Shown in pieces: positions 27,106-36,439 of a stretch of 64,000 bases of DNA. The position numbers and the translations under genes are program-made. The stretch comes from Calditrichales bacterium MX18-03 (GTDB taxonomy: Bacteria; Bacillota; Clostridia; Lutisporales; Lutisporaceae). The notes under the pieces are model-generated. The model was not told the origin of the DNA and made no database searches. It worked only from the letters and a program-made list of their open reading frames with translations. The DNA lies in NCBI GenBank assembly GCA_021083345.1, contig JAJGRE010000002.1, positions 930,001 through 994,000 of the forward strand, written 5' to 3'. Each line of letters opens with the position of its first letter. Positions within the stretch are counted from its first letter, which is position 1.

Positions 27106-27152
27106 TTTTTCCTGCCTATCTAATCATATCAATAATATGAATCCAGTCGTAA

Positions 27153-28148
27153 TTATCTTTGATGCTTAAAATACTCTACTGCAAAAACCGTCAGCACGCT
27201 TGCACATATACCGGCAAACAAGGATAGGATCATAATCATTTTTCTATCTGGTGAACTCGAACTTTCTGGCTCTTCTGCATATGACGTTACTCTGACATTG
27301 GATTCAGACTCCAAATAGGTTTCGACAAGCTTCAATCTGATATGATCCTGCTTCAGTGCTGCATAAACTTCCAAAGAAGCTTCCATATCTTCGCTATATA
27401 GCTTGTCTCTGAGCTTCACATCAATAAGCTTCTCTCTTTGCGATAGAATATCCTTTTCCAGTTTTGCTATATCTTGCTCCAGTTCACTCCCGCTTTTTCC
27501 CATACCTACATTTCCACTGATCATGTTCGCTTTAAGCTGAACAAGCAGGGCTTCATTCAGGTCAACTTCTGACTGCAGCCTGCTAATGCTCTCTGACCCC
27601 GACAAAGCTGCAGTGTATTGGGTCAATGCTTCCTCTGCCTTGGCTTTTCCCATTTCTATCTGTCGCTCAATGTAGATTAGCTGTTGTTTTATCTTTTCTC
27701 TCAAATATTGTGCCGAGTACTCACTAAATACTTTTGCTGCTACATTCGCTATATGCGGTACATCCTTTCTGACTTGATACCTTGAAGATATTAAAATTGA
27801 TTTTCCATCGCTCTGCTTGCTGAAAACCAATAATTTATTCAACTCTGATCCACTTATTTGAATATTGTCACCGGCTAGGACCTTACTCACCTGCTCCATG
27901 AACTGAGGGTCATCCAACCGTTCAAATAATGCATGTTCTATATCTCTGGGATAGTTGTCTGACCCAAATGCGCTTAATCCGGTACTCAAACCATCTATTT
28001 CACATTCTGCTTGCGCCCGATACATCGGCACGGCAATGAAAAAGCTGTATATAAAAGAAGCCATCAACGAAGCGACGATTATTCCGATAAAAAGAGCCTT
28101 ATGTTTATACAGCTTTCTGGCTAAATCCTTGATACTCATTTCTTCCAA
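27153..28148 (-). CDS. Wzz/chain-length determinant-type membrane protein
   Basis: The protein has 331 residues. The TTG start at 28148 gives MEEMSIKDLARKLYKHK, which matches the typical Wzz N-terminus. An ATG three codons later is possible. Membrane helix 1 (about residues 18-38) is followed by a large outer domain with coiled coil (KAKAEEALTQYTAALS to LIDVKLRDKLYSE), and helix 2 (MIMILSLFAGICASVLTVFA) sits near the C-terminus with a short basic tail. The family sets polymer length with a Wzy polymerase. It has no fused tyrosine kinase and no kinase gene is nearby, unlike many Gram-positive capsule clusters. Confidence 0.85.
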   Translation of the reverse strand: MEEMSIKDLARKLYKHKALFIGIIVASLMASFIYSFFIAVPMYRAQAECEIDGLSTGLSAFGSDNYPRDIEHALFERLDDPQFMEQVSKVLAGDNIQISGSELNKLLVFSKQSDGKSILISSRYQVRKDVPHIANVAAKVFSEYSAQYLREKIKQQLIYIERQIEMGKAKAEEALTQYTAALSGSESISRLQSEVDLNEALLVQLKANMISGNVGMGKSGSELEQDIAKLEKDILSQREKLIDVKLRDKLYSEDMEASLEVYAALKQDHIRLKLVETYLESESNVRVTSYAEEPESSSSPDRKMIMILSLFAGICASVLTVFAVEYFKHQR

Positions 28149-28173
28149 CTTTCCTACCCCATTTTCATATAAT

Positions 28174-30633
28174 TTATTTCTTCAGATCAGCCTCTATCAT
28201 ATGCAGAGTTTTTGCAGCCGCGTCCATTTTTTTGACATAGTCTTCGCCAAGCCTCAGAGGCTCCTCAATACTTGCATTTACTTCTTGGAGCTTTTTCCCT
28301 GCCTGCACGGTCTCTTCCAGGTAGTGCACAGCTTCCTTTATTTTGTTGCCCCTTACGTAATACTGGGCTATTTCATAATTTACGTCTATTTTTATTTTAT
28401 AGGATAGCTCAGATAAGGGCTCATCTGCCAGCTTTGATGCTGCCAGCTTTGATGCTTCTTCAAACTTACCCAGAGAAAGAAGCGTGTTGCAAAGCGTTGG
28501 TGTAAACTGATGATTATGGGGCTCGTATTTCCTTATAGAGGAAATCTGTTCCATAATCTCATTATAGTACTTCACATTCTTCTCTTTTCTCAGCTCATTG
28601 TTCATAATCTGAACCATGTCAATCCTATATGTGGCATTATACCGGTCAAACCCTGCGGCTCTTTTATAGAGCTCTATTACTTGCGCAGCTTCCTTATTCT
28701 CTTTATAACTTCTTGCTGCATGAAAACCTAGCCTCATGCCATAGAATATGGATGAAGCAGTAATCAGTATGACAACAGTTAATATCAAAGCCAAGGCTCC
28801 TACATTCTTTAAATTGTACTTTGCATGAATAGGAAAGCTTTGCTCACTATTTGTCAAGCCGATTAGCAGCCAGAGGATATAGGCAACTGCTGCCAGAGAA
28901 AGATTGAAGTCTATGGTAGAGTGCACAAATAACAGGAACGCAGCTAAATGGACGTGCAAGTATTTGCCGCCTGCCTTAATATTCTTTACCATAGACAAGA
29001 ATAGAAGCACCAAGAGTCCGATTAATGCGGCAATACCTATTATACCAACTTCAATACCGTATTGCACATAGAAATTATGGGTTTCCGTGGTGTTATATGG
29101 AACGGACTGATACTGCCTGTACAAGCTTCGCCATGCGCCTCCGCCTGCACCCGTCAGCAAATGGTCCTTTATGATTTTCAGACCATCACGGGTAAAAAGC
29201 ACGCGAAGAGATACGTTCTGAGTTTTCAGGCTTATATCTGAAAACCTGTTGGCAATCGCTTCAGGTACATACCTGGGTTTTTGCATTCTTTCCACTATTT
29301 TCTGATTGGCATCCCTCAAAGTAACATTCGTGTATTCCGTATAGCTTCCGTTTTCATAGTTGTATAGGAGCACCGCAATTCCCTGGGCATCTTTAAGTGT
29401 CGTAAAATCAAAACGCCTATTTGTGAATTCAGAACTGGTGGGCCCAAAAAACTCGAAAATATCAGTTTGCTTCTCTGCACTGTCAATGCTTCTGACACCG
29501 ATACCGTAACTGAATGGGCTCTCTACAGAAGATCTGACATCAAACTCCACGGTGTACTTTGAATCAGGCGCCAGCCCATAAATCCTAAATGCCTTGTAGT
29601 CCTTGGACTCCGCTGCTGAAGCATGATGCTCCACCCTGTATGTAATGGGTTCTTTTGCAGTCAGAACGAAAACGGTAGCACCTGCAAATATTGCTGCTGC
29701 CACGAAAAGAGAGACATTTATCGTTTTATCGGAAAACTCAAACTTAACCAATTTTTTAACTGAGTAAGCAATATATATAAGCAGTGCACTGATCCCCAGG
29801 CTTATTAAGTATTGAATCCAGAGAGTTGTGAGGGCATCCTCCGGCAAAGCGTAAAATCTGTATATAAACATTGCATTCGATAGAAAAGCAATGAATAAGC
29901 CCAGCAACATCTTGACCTTTTCTCTTGCTTTAACCAGCACGAAGTTCAGCAGCAGTATTGCTGCCAGTACAAGAAATCCACCACGGGATAGTGTGATAAC
30001 AAAGGAAGAAATCAAAGAAGTCAGAAGCATTTCATATATAATGGCTGATTTTGTGTTACCTGACTTTATGAGACTGTTCAGTGATAGTACAATCCCTACG
30101 CCCAGCACCGATGCCGATGTGTTTGCATATTGATATAACCCATACAGCCTCCTATTAATAAAAGCATCTTTTAGCTCAATTATTCCTGCAATGTTGAGCA
30201 TGGCTGTAAAGGACAAAATAAAGACCGAAGCCATTATTACATTGACAAGTATATTCTTATACTTCTCATCTTTTATGGCCAGTTCCGAGGTAAGCTTATA
30301 CAGCATAAAGTAGCTGCAGTACAGAAGAAACATATCAAAAGCATCCTTTGCATTGACAGCAAAAAGAAAGGATAGCAAGTATGCCGCCGGTATCAGAGCA
30401 ACTGTTATGTCTAAATAGGTGCTTATGATCTTGAAGCTCTTGTCCCTAAGCCTATATAGCAAAAATAACGCAAAGCAAGCGCAAATAAGAATTATTGCCG
30501 GGATGTAGTTCGGGCGAAAAAACAACCCTCGATAAAAGGGTATGATAAGCATGAACACTGCTATCATAGACACTAGAGTTATATAGACTGTATTGTTATC
30601 CCGATAATTTAATGATGCTGTTTTTTTCGCCAT
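28174..30633 (-). CDS. Wzy_C membrane protein with extracytoplasmic insert and TPR tail
   Basis: The protein has 819 residues from the ATG at 30633, with AAGGAG 8 bases upstream. About ten helices lie in residues 15-330, followed by an outer beta-rich insert (residues about 335-460). A Wzy_C loop follows (LFTRDGLKIIKDHLLTGAGG, then ETHNFYVQYGIEVGIIGI with the H-N pair), then more helices and a C-terminal helical TPR-like region from about residue 650. Wzy_C proteins with TPR tails include WsfB-type O-oligosaccharyltransferases that attach glycans to S-layer proteins, as well as polymerases. As the first gene of the glycan operon, directly downstream of an S-layer gene, transfer to the S-layer protein is a reasonable hypothesis. 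Confidence 0.78.
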   Translation of the reverse strand: MAKKTASLNYRDNNTVYITLVSMIAVFMLIIPFYRGLFFRPNYIPAIILICACFALFLLYRLRDKSFKIISTYLDITVALIPAAYLLSFLFAVNAKDAFDMFLLYCSYFMLYKLTSELAIKDEKYKNILVNVIMASVFILSFTAMLNIAGIIELKDAFINRRLYGLYQYANTSASVLGVGIVLSLNSLIKSGNTKSAIIYEMLLTSLISSFVITLSRGGFLVLAAILLLNFVLVKAREKVKMLLGLFIAFLSNAMFIYRFYALPEDALTTLWIQYLISLGISALLIYIAYSVKKLVKFEFSDKTINVSLFVAAAIFAGATVFVLTAKEPITYRVEHHASAAESKDYKAFRIYGLAPDSKYTVEFDVRSSVESPFSYGIGVRSIDSAEKQTDIFEFFGPTSSEFTNRRFDFTTLKDAQGIAVLLYNYENGSYTEYTNVTLRDANQKIVERMQKPRYVPEAIANRFSDISLKTQNVSLRVLFTRDGLKIIKDHLLTGAGGGAWRSLYRQYQSVPYNTTETHNFYVQYGIEVGIIGIAALIGLLVLLFLSMVKNIKAGGKYLHVHLAAFLLFVHSTIDFNLSLAAVAYILWLLIGLTNSEQSFPIHAKYNLKNVGALALILTVVILITASSIFYGMRLGFHAARSYKENKEAAQVIELYKRAAGFDRYNATYRIDMVQIMNNELRKEKNVKYYNEIMEQISSIRKYEPHNHQFTPTLCNTLLSLGKFEEASKLAASKLADEPLSELSYKIKIDVNYEIAQYYVRGNKIKEAVHYLEETVQAGKKLQEVNASIEEPLRLGEDYVKKMDAAAKTLHMIEADLKK

Positions 30634-30668
30634 TTGCATTACTCCTTACATCAAAATCTTCCTATTAT

Positions 30669-30697
30669 ATATTATCCTATTTTCGGTTCATTTACAA
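30669..30697 (-). promoter_or_regulatory. Promoter of the long minus-strand glycan operon
   Basis: On the minus strand TTGTAA (30697-30692) and TAATAT (30674-30669) are separated by 17 bases. Transcription would start near 30661, about 28 bases before the first gene. A GACAAA/TTTGTC palindrome at 30704-30716 lies immediately upstream and could be an operator. The rest of the 30634-30776 gap is the terminator of the S-layer gene. Confidence 0.5.
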
Positions 30698-30730
30698 TTT
30701 TATTGACAAAATTTGTCGTGGACAGCGTAA

Positions 30731-30763
30731 AAAAGAGAGCCCCGGAAACCGGGACTCTCTTTC
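30731..30763 (-). terminator. Rho-independent terminator of the S-layer gene
   Basis: On the minus strand, AAGAGAG-CCCGG pairs across a short TTT-containing loop with CCGGG-CTCTCTT, with one C/A mismatch, and is followed by a run of T. It begins about 14 bases after the S-layer stop. It separates the abundant S-layer transcript from the glycan operon. Confidence 0.85.
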
Positions 30764-30776
30764 TTACATTACTATT

Positions 30777-33700
30777 CTAATCCTGTAAGTTTGATCCATT
30801 GAAGTAGAAGGTCTCTGCTGAATCATTTTCAATTCCAGCATGGTCTGCTACCTTTTCTTTGACTATAGTCAGCTCATACTCATATCTAGCTTCCAGAGGC
30901 TTGCTTACAGTCAACACGATCAAAGTATCACCATTTGTAGCTTCGTCATTGTCTACAGTAAACGTAACAGTTTCATCCAAATCATAGTTCTTAAGTGTGA
31001 AGGCACCTGCATCTACCGATGCAACACGCTCGTTGAATGTGATTTCGATAGTCTCTCTGCTTACAGCAACAACTTCTTCAATATACGGAGCATCTTCATC
31101 TTCATATTCGCTTGACAAAATTGTTACTGCTTCTTCATCATCGTTCTCATCAATATCAGCTACTGGATAACCATGTTTGTCTTCCAAGAAGTCTGCAAAG
31201 ATGAATTCATAGTCTGTGTCTTCTGCAATTTTCTTCCCAGCGCCCTGCAAAGTAAGCCTGACGATAGTCTGGTCTGAGCCCTTGATTTCTACTCTCCAAG
31301 TATTGTCGTCTGCATCTGTTATCTCTCCAGTACGATCACCTGCAACTGAAGCTTCAACAGCAGCTTCAAGAGCAACTTCTCTTTCCATTGTAACTTCAAA
31401 CTGTCTTCCATCCTTCTGATAGTAGGAATCCACTTCTACAAATGCATGGTCTTCATCAGTACCGTCAAATTCGAAGTCTTGGGGATTGATTTGAGCCTTG
31501 AGTACCGGGTTGCCGATCATGTCGATGATACCACCGTCTTCTGAGCCAGCACCGTATACTATTCTGTATACGCTGTAGGAAACGCCGTCAGCCAAGCCCT
31601 CTGCATATGTGAACTCTACAACTGTGTCATCATCGTTGTAATCAGCAGCGGTCAACTCAACGAGATCATTCAGATCACCTTCAACTGCCAACTGCAACTT
31701 AGCCTGTGATCTGAACATAACCATCTCGTCGAATGTAAGAGCGACTACGTTTGTATCTACTGCTTCAGCATCTTCCAATTCAGGAGCGTCTGTATCCCAG
31801 TTCGTTGCAGTTGATACCTTAAGGATACCAGCAGGGTTGCCTACCGGCTTTGTGTCAACTTCCAACTCATAGTACAGCTCATTGCCTGACAGGTCAAGAA
31901 CGCCGTCTATAGTTAAGTCATACTCATCATAACGATGGTCTTCCAAACCGTTAACCATATCATTAACTGTCAGTACTACTGAGTTAACCGGATATCCGTC
32001 TTTCTCAAACTCAGCCTTTGTCGGTGCGCCCAAGTCGTTGTCAATTTCATAGTTAGCAATGTTTTCAGCTGAATCTTCATCAATTTCATTGCCAAACAGA
32101 ACAACGATTGTGTTTTCGTCAATAGCATACGCATCAGTTGCTTCTACAGCACCGATATCGTCTGCTTTAACTCTAACAGTTAGATCATCTTCATCTATCG
32201 CATTACCGAACTCGTCAGCTACGCTGTCAACTGTCAGATCATAGTTCTCGCCTGTTTCCATGTCCTCAACAGTAAGAAGTACTCTGAATACACCGAGTGA
32301 ATCCTCTACAACAGAGATTTCGTCGATATCCAGGTCTTCCAGATCATAGTTCGCGAGGTTTGTTGCACTATCTTCATCTATTCTGCTGTCATCATTGAAT
32401 GTAACCAATATCTTCGTAGATGAAAGAGCTACAGCAGACTTGTACTCTGGAGCATCCTCGTCCTCAGCTATACCATCGAAGTCAAATGTAGAAGGTCTTG
32501 TCATTGTATTGGCAGCCTTCCTCTGGTCAACGATACCGTTTACTGAGAGTACATAGTCTTCTTTCTTGTCCATTGCTTCTGTAACGAGATATACAAAGTC
32601 CTCATCATCGCTGTCCCATTCTACGGAAACGATTTCAAGTGCATCGCCGTCCTTCTCATCAACCTTGATGGAGTAGTTGGCGAGATTTTCTGCTGATTCT
32701 TCTGTTACCTCTTCATTGAATACAACTTTTAACCTCTGATTGGTTTCTGCTTTTGTATTAGCAGAATCAATCTTTGGAGCAGCTGTATCAAATTTGCTTG
32801 TGAAGGATTCTGAGTCAGACTTCTTATTCACGCCGTCAACTGACTTAACGTTTGTTACCTTTACAGTATATTTTGTCTTATTTTTGAGACCTACTGTAGT
32901 TAAGGTAACTTCGTCGCCGTCAACTTCAGCCTTTGCAATTTCTACGCCAGCAATGGAGTAGTTAGCAACGTTTGTGCCTGTAGCAAGGTCGATACTCTTT
33001 GTAAAAGTGATTACAACTTCTTCAGTATCTTCGCTTTCTACTTTGTCAATATCAGGAGCGCCTGAAACCTTAGCGATACCTGCGAACTTAACGCTCTTTC
33101 CGCCAACGGTCAAAGTATAAAGCTTACCAGTTGTCATAGCAGCTGTGTCAAGTCTTACTGTATCAGAGTTAACTACTGATACTGCATTGATCGTAAGACC
33201 TTCGATAGCATAGTTGGCAACATTGCCTGCTGCTGCTGCATCAACATCGTCTTCGAACTCAACTTCAACAACTGTGTTACCAACTGCTGTAGCATCATCA
33301 AGCACTGCTGTAACGGCTGCAGGAGCTTCTACTACAAGACCAGCTGCAACGGCCTTGGCATTGTCAACTTTGCCGGCTTCTACCAATGTAGCAGCAAGAG
33401 TCTTAGTTGTGTCTTTTACAGTGCCCTTAAGTGCTTCAACTGTAGCTGCTGCCAGGTCGTTAACTGTGAAGTTAGCAACTGTAGCAACCTTTGTCAAACC
33501 CTTGGAAGCTGCAAAAGCGATTGTTCCTTCATAAGCAAAATCGCCAACAACTGTAGCTGTGTTCTGCTTATATCCGAGAGCTTCAAGCATTACTTTGTAG
33601 TAAGCCTGTGCAGTCATTGCACCGTTCGGGTTGAAGCTTACGCCGTCACCGACCCAGCCCAGCTGCGGGTTAGCCTTTAAGTAGGAAAGGATTGCTTTGC

Positions 33701-33980
33701 CTTCTGCCCATGCGATGTTGCCATCAGCAAAGTTCTCAGTGCCTGTGAAAGCCTTAGCTTCTGCCTCAAGACCCTTCAGTCTCAAGAACATGACAGCTGC
33801 CTGTAATCTTGTGGGTGTTGTTCCGAGGTAAGCAGCTGTAACGCCGTTACCGTCGCCTACTAGCATGCCCAGATCTGCACATACCTGTGCATCTGTGCCC
33901 ATTGTTTCTTCCGCAAATGCAACCGTAATCGTGGAGAATACGAGAGCAAATGCAAGAATCAGCGCTAGTGTCTTCTTCAT
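30777..33980 (-). CDS. Probable S-layer protein: SLH-like N-terminus plus Ig-like repeats
   Basis: The protein has 1,067 residues, with a perfect GAGGAGG site before the ATG and a signal peptide (MKKTLALILAFALVFSTITV). Residues about 30-215 hold three divergent SLH-like repeats, with TPTRLQAAVMFLRLKG and AQAYYKVMLEALGYK, which anchor proteins to cell-wall polymer. Roughly eight Ig-like units of SbsA type follow (about 90-110 residues each), marked by repeated N-x-A-N-Y and V-x-x-x-D or E-E-V motifs and ITFNERV-like strands. The composition is very acidic and cysteine-poor, apart from one Cys near the N-terminus. A near-consensus promoter and strong terminator fit very high expression. It is paralogous to the protein at 1-869. 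Confidence 0.85.
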   Translation of the reverse strand: MKKTLALILAFALVFSTITVAFAEETMGTDAQVCADLGMLVGDGNGVTAAYLGTTPTRLQAAVMFLRLKGLEAEAKAFTGTENFADGNIAWAEGKAILSYLKANPQLGWVGDGVSFNPNGAMTAQAYYKVMLEALGYKQNTATVVGDFAYEGTIAFAASKGLTKVATVANFTVNDLAAATVEALKGTVKDTTKTLAATLVEAGKVDNAKAVAAGLVVEAPAAVTAVLDDATAVGNTVVEVEFEDDVDAAAAGNVANYAIEGLTINAVSVVNSDTVRLDTAAMTTGKLYTLTVGGKSVKFAGIAKVSGAPDIDKVESEDTEEVVITFTKSIDLATGTNVANYSIAGVEIAKAEVDGDEVTLTTVGLKNKTKYTVKVTNVKSVDGVNKKSDSESFTSKFDTAAPKIDSANTKAETNQRLKVVFNEEVTEESAENLANYSIKVDEKDGDALEIVSVEWDSDDEDFVYLVTEAMDKKEDYVLSVNGIVDQRKAANTMTRPSTFDFDGIAEDEDAPEYKSAVALSSTKILVTFNDDSRIDEDSATNLANYDLEDLDIDEISVVEDSLGVFRVLLTVEDMETGENYDLTVDSVADEFGNAIDEDDLTVRVKADDIGAVEATDAYAIDENTIVVLFGNEIDEDSAENIANYEIDNDLGAPTKAEFEKDGYPVNSVVLTVNDMVNGLEDHRYDEYDLTIDGVLDLSGNELYYELEVDTKPVGNPAGILKVSTATNWDTDAPELEDAEAVDTNVVALTFDEMVMFRSQAKLQLAVEGDLNDLVELTAADYNDDDTVVEFTYAEGLADGVSYSVYRIVYGAGSEDGGIIDMIGNPVLKAQINPQDFEFDGTDEDHAFVEVDSYYQKDGRQFEVTMEREVALEAAVEASVAGDRTGEITDADDNTWRVEIKGSDQTIVRLTLQGAGKKIAEDTDYEFIFADFLEDKHGYPVADIDENDDEEAVTILSSEYEDEDAPYIEEVVAVSRETIEITFNERVASVDAGAFTLKNYDLDETVTFTVDNDEATNGDTLIVLTVSKPLEARYEYELTIVKEKVADHAGIENDSAETFYFNGSNLQD

Positions 33981-34056
33981 CTAATCAACCTCCTCAAATA
34001 TGTATCTGTACTTAGAGCATGGAACCAAAAGTACGCATGCCTAGTACCTATTTCAC

Positions 34057-34085
34057 ATTATAGCAACATCTAAATATAGAGTCAA
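34057..34085 (-). promoter_or_regulatory. Near-consensus sigma-A promoter of the S-layer gene
   Basis: On the minus strand TTGACT (34085-34080), a 17-base spacer and TATAAT (34062-34057). The predicted start near 34050 leaves a leader of about 70 bases with GAGGAGG just before the ATG. Only one base differs from the ideal sigma-A consensus. Confidence 0.85.
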
Positions 34086-34154
34086 TGTATGGCAATCATA
34101 TGTAACAATACTGTAATGAAAGTCCGTAATTTACCATTAATGTGGAATAAGCTG

Positions 34155-34183
34155 TTTATATTCTGTGGAAGATGTAGTATATT
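34155..34183 (+). promoter_or_regulatory. Likely promoter of the six-repeat secreted protein gene
   Basis: TTTATA at 34155-34160, a 17-base spacer and TATATT at 34178-34183. Transcription would begin near 34190. It diverges from the S-layer promoter about 70 bases away, so the two could share a regulator. The -35 match is only moderate. Confidence 0.5.
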
Positions 34184-34236
34184 TTAATTATATAGAAAGA
34201 AAGACTATAATTGGATAAGGGGGAAATACAAATACG

Positions 34237-36354
34237 ATGAATAGAAGGATATGGATACCAATTCTGATATTGCTGATCGTCTGTTGCTTTTCAATAAGTG
34301 CATATGCCGCCTCAGGTGATCCCGTGCTATGGCTGGATAAAGCTACTTACACCGGGCTTGGCGCCCGGCCGGTGATAACACTGCAATCCGAGGACCTGAA
34401 CGTCAACTCGAAAATAAGAGACGAAGTCAGTTGCATAGTCTCTTCATCCAAGGACCCTGTTGGAATCACCATAAAGCTCAAAGAAACAACACCCAAATCC
34501 GGAGAATTTGCAGGAGATTTTGGTTTTACCTGCAGCAAATCGGATGGTGCATCAAGCATGCTTCAGGTTGAAGCGAATGGTACCATCACTGTTACATACA
34601 AGAACCCCAAATTGCAAGCCACAAGTTCAGATGCATTATCGCGCAGTGCCAAGTGGCAGGCTGATACAGGAACTGTAAAACTCTCAAAAAGCAGCTATAC
34701 AGGGCTTTGCAATACAGCGTCCGCAACCGTCACGGACAAAGACCTGAACGTGAGAGCCAATTATATTGATACGGCGAAAATCAAGATCTACTCGGATGCA
34801 GACCCTAAGGGCATTTTGCTGACAGCTTATGAGACAGGTTCAAATACTTCTACTTTTACAATAGGCTTTAAGTTTGATATCAATAAGTCGGATATTAGCG
34901 ACACCATTATCAAAGTTAACCCTTCCGACAATATTTATGCTGCCTATATCGATGAGATAAGTGCAGATGGCCTTGTTAACATCGGTTCCACAGCAACATC
35001 AAAATTCGAGTTTGCTGAAGCTGTTCTCGAGACATCTGAACGAGATGATGAAGGTTCAGGCAGTGTACTTACGATAACAATCAATGAGCCTGATGCCAAC
35101 AACCCAAAGATTAAGGACAGGATCCTAGCTAAAGCAACCTCAGGTGACGGCACCCATGAGAAGACCCTCTGGCTTGACGAGACAGGGACAAATACAGGCA
35201 ACTTCAAGTGCAGGCTGTTCCTCAATGATGAGATGACAACCGCAAAATCCCTGAGAGTCAAGTCTTCCGACATAATCAGCATCAAGTACGTTGACAATAC
35301 AATCCCGCAAGGCGGTACAAAAGAGATTGTCAAAGCTGTCAAGTGGACCTATATCAGTACACTGCTCAAAACAGACAAAAAGGCTTATACCGGTTACAGC
35401 GGTTATGCCAAAATCACTTTGACAGACTATAATCTCAATGCTGACGAGGAAAAAGCCGAGATTATTGTTGTTCGGGTGGAAACCTCGGACGCTAAAGGCT
35501 TTAAGATGGAATTGAAAGAGACAAGTTCCAATTCAGGAGAATTCACAGGTACCTTGTATTTTGGAAAATCCGCCAAACCATCTGCTGGGGTTATCAAGGT
35601 AGTAAATAGTGAGACGATCACAGTCACATATACTAACCCGAAAGATAAGGACGATATTGTTGAATGTTCTGCTGCATGGTCTTTTCAGGACGGCCAGATC
35701 ACTTTGGATAAGCAGGAGTACAAAGGAAACGATGCCCAGGTAAGAATCACGCTCAGAGACTTGGATGCAGCTGATGATATAAAAGTTAAGGATGATATCC
35801 GAGTCGTTCTAAGGGTGCAGGGAAGCGGCAAAGATACGAATATAGTCCTTACGGAGACAAGTAAAGACTCGGGCACATTCACAGGCACCTTTTATATAAA
35901 CGGGAGCGGGGGTAATAAGCCTTCAATCAATTTCCGACCAAATGACCGGTTTGAGATCATCTATACTGATAAATACACAACAAGCGGAAAGGACGAAGAA
36001 CGTGTAGCATCAGCAGTATGGGGAGGCGTTTCTACAGCGACACTTACTCTTGATAAGCAAATCTATGCCGGTTATGGAAGCCAAATGTTTATTACTTTAA
36101 GCGACCTTGATTTGAACAAGAGTTCAACTACACGCGACAAGGTATCGGTATCTATAAGAACTAAGAGTGGTAAGACCAATTCAACTTATACGCTTACCGA
36201 AACAAGCAACGGCAGTGGCGTATTTAATGAAGATTTTACATTCACAACAGATCCTGCCAAATCAAGCACCATTTGTGTTGCGCCAGATGATGAGATCACC
36301 GTGACCTATGCCGCAAAGGGCGTAACCGCTACCTCAAAATTTACGAAACAATAG
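34237..36354 (+). CDS. Secreted protein of six beta-rich repeats
   Basis: The protein has 705 residues, with AAGGGGG at 34217-34223, slightly far from the ATG. After a signal peptide (IPILILLIVCCFSISAYA) come six repeats of about 112 residues, beginning near residues 36, 149, 255, 377, 490 and 606. The consensus is L-D-K-x-x-Y-x-G, ITL-D-x-D-L-N, K-D-x-V-x-V-V, L-x-E-T-x-x-x-SG-x-F-x-G, then D-x-I-x-V-x-Y. No anchor, SLH or sorting motif is seen at the C-terminus. The repeat resembles modules I recall from some archaeal surface-layer proteins, but no family name can be assigned with confidence. Being divergent from the S-layer gene, it is likely another cell-surface or matrix protein. Confidence 0.75.
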   Translation: MNRRIWIPILILLIVCCFSISAYAASGDPVLWLDKATYTGLGARPVITLQSEDLNVNSKIRDEVSCIVSSSKDPVGITIKLKETTPKSGEFAGDFGFTCSKSDGASSMLQVEANGTITVTYKNPKLQATSSDALSRSAKWQADTGTVKLSKSSYTGLCNTASATVTDKDLNVRANYIDTAKIKIYSDADPKGILLTAYETGSNTSTFTIGFKFDINKSDISDTIIKVNPSDNIYAAYIDEISADGLVNIGSTATSKFEFAEAVLETSERDDEGSGSVLTITINEPDANNPKIKDRILAKATSGDGTHEKTLWLDETGTNTGNFKCRLFLNDEMTTAKSLRVKSSDIISIKYVDNTIPQGGTKEIVKAVKWTYISTLLKTDKKAYTGYSGYAKITLTDYNLNADEEKAEIIVVRVETSDAKGFKMELKETSSNSGEFTGTLYFGKSAKPSAGVIKVVNSETITVTYTNPKDKDDIVECSAAWSFQDGQITLDKQEYKGNDAQVRITLRDLDAADDIKVKDDIRVVLRVQGSGKDTNIVLTETSKDSGTFTGTFYINGSGGNKPSINFRPNDRFEIIYTDKYTTSGKDEERVASAVWGGVSTATLTLDKQIYAGYGSQMFITLSDLDLNKSSTTRDKVSVSIRTKSGKTNSTYTLTETSNGSGVFNEDFTFTTDPAKSSTICVAPDDEITVTYAAKGVTATSKFTKQ

Positions 36355-36388
36355 TAATAATATATATTAAGAAAATAGCAAGAATATA

Positions 36389-36433
36389 AGGGAGTGTCGC
36401 AAAACTACCTTAAGTAGTGAGCCACACTCCCTT
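36389..36433. terminator. Inverted repeat between convergent genes, possible bidirectional terminator
   Basis: AAGGGAGTGT (36389-36398) pairs with ACACTCCCTT (36424-36433), and an inner ACTAC/GTAGT stem lies in the loop. It sits 35 bases after the six-repeat gene and ends 6 bases from the small coiled-coil gene. Neither side has a strong T-run, so it could instead be an old mobile-element end. Confidence 0.5.
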
Positions 36434-36439
36434 ACTTTC

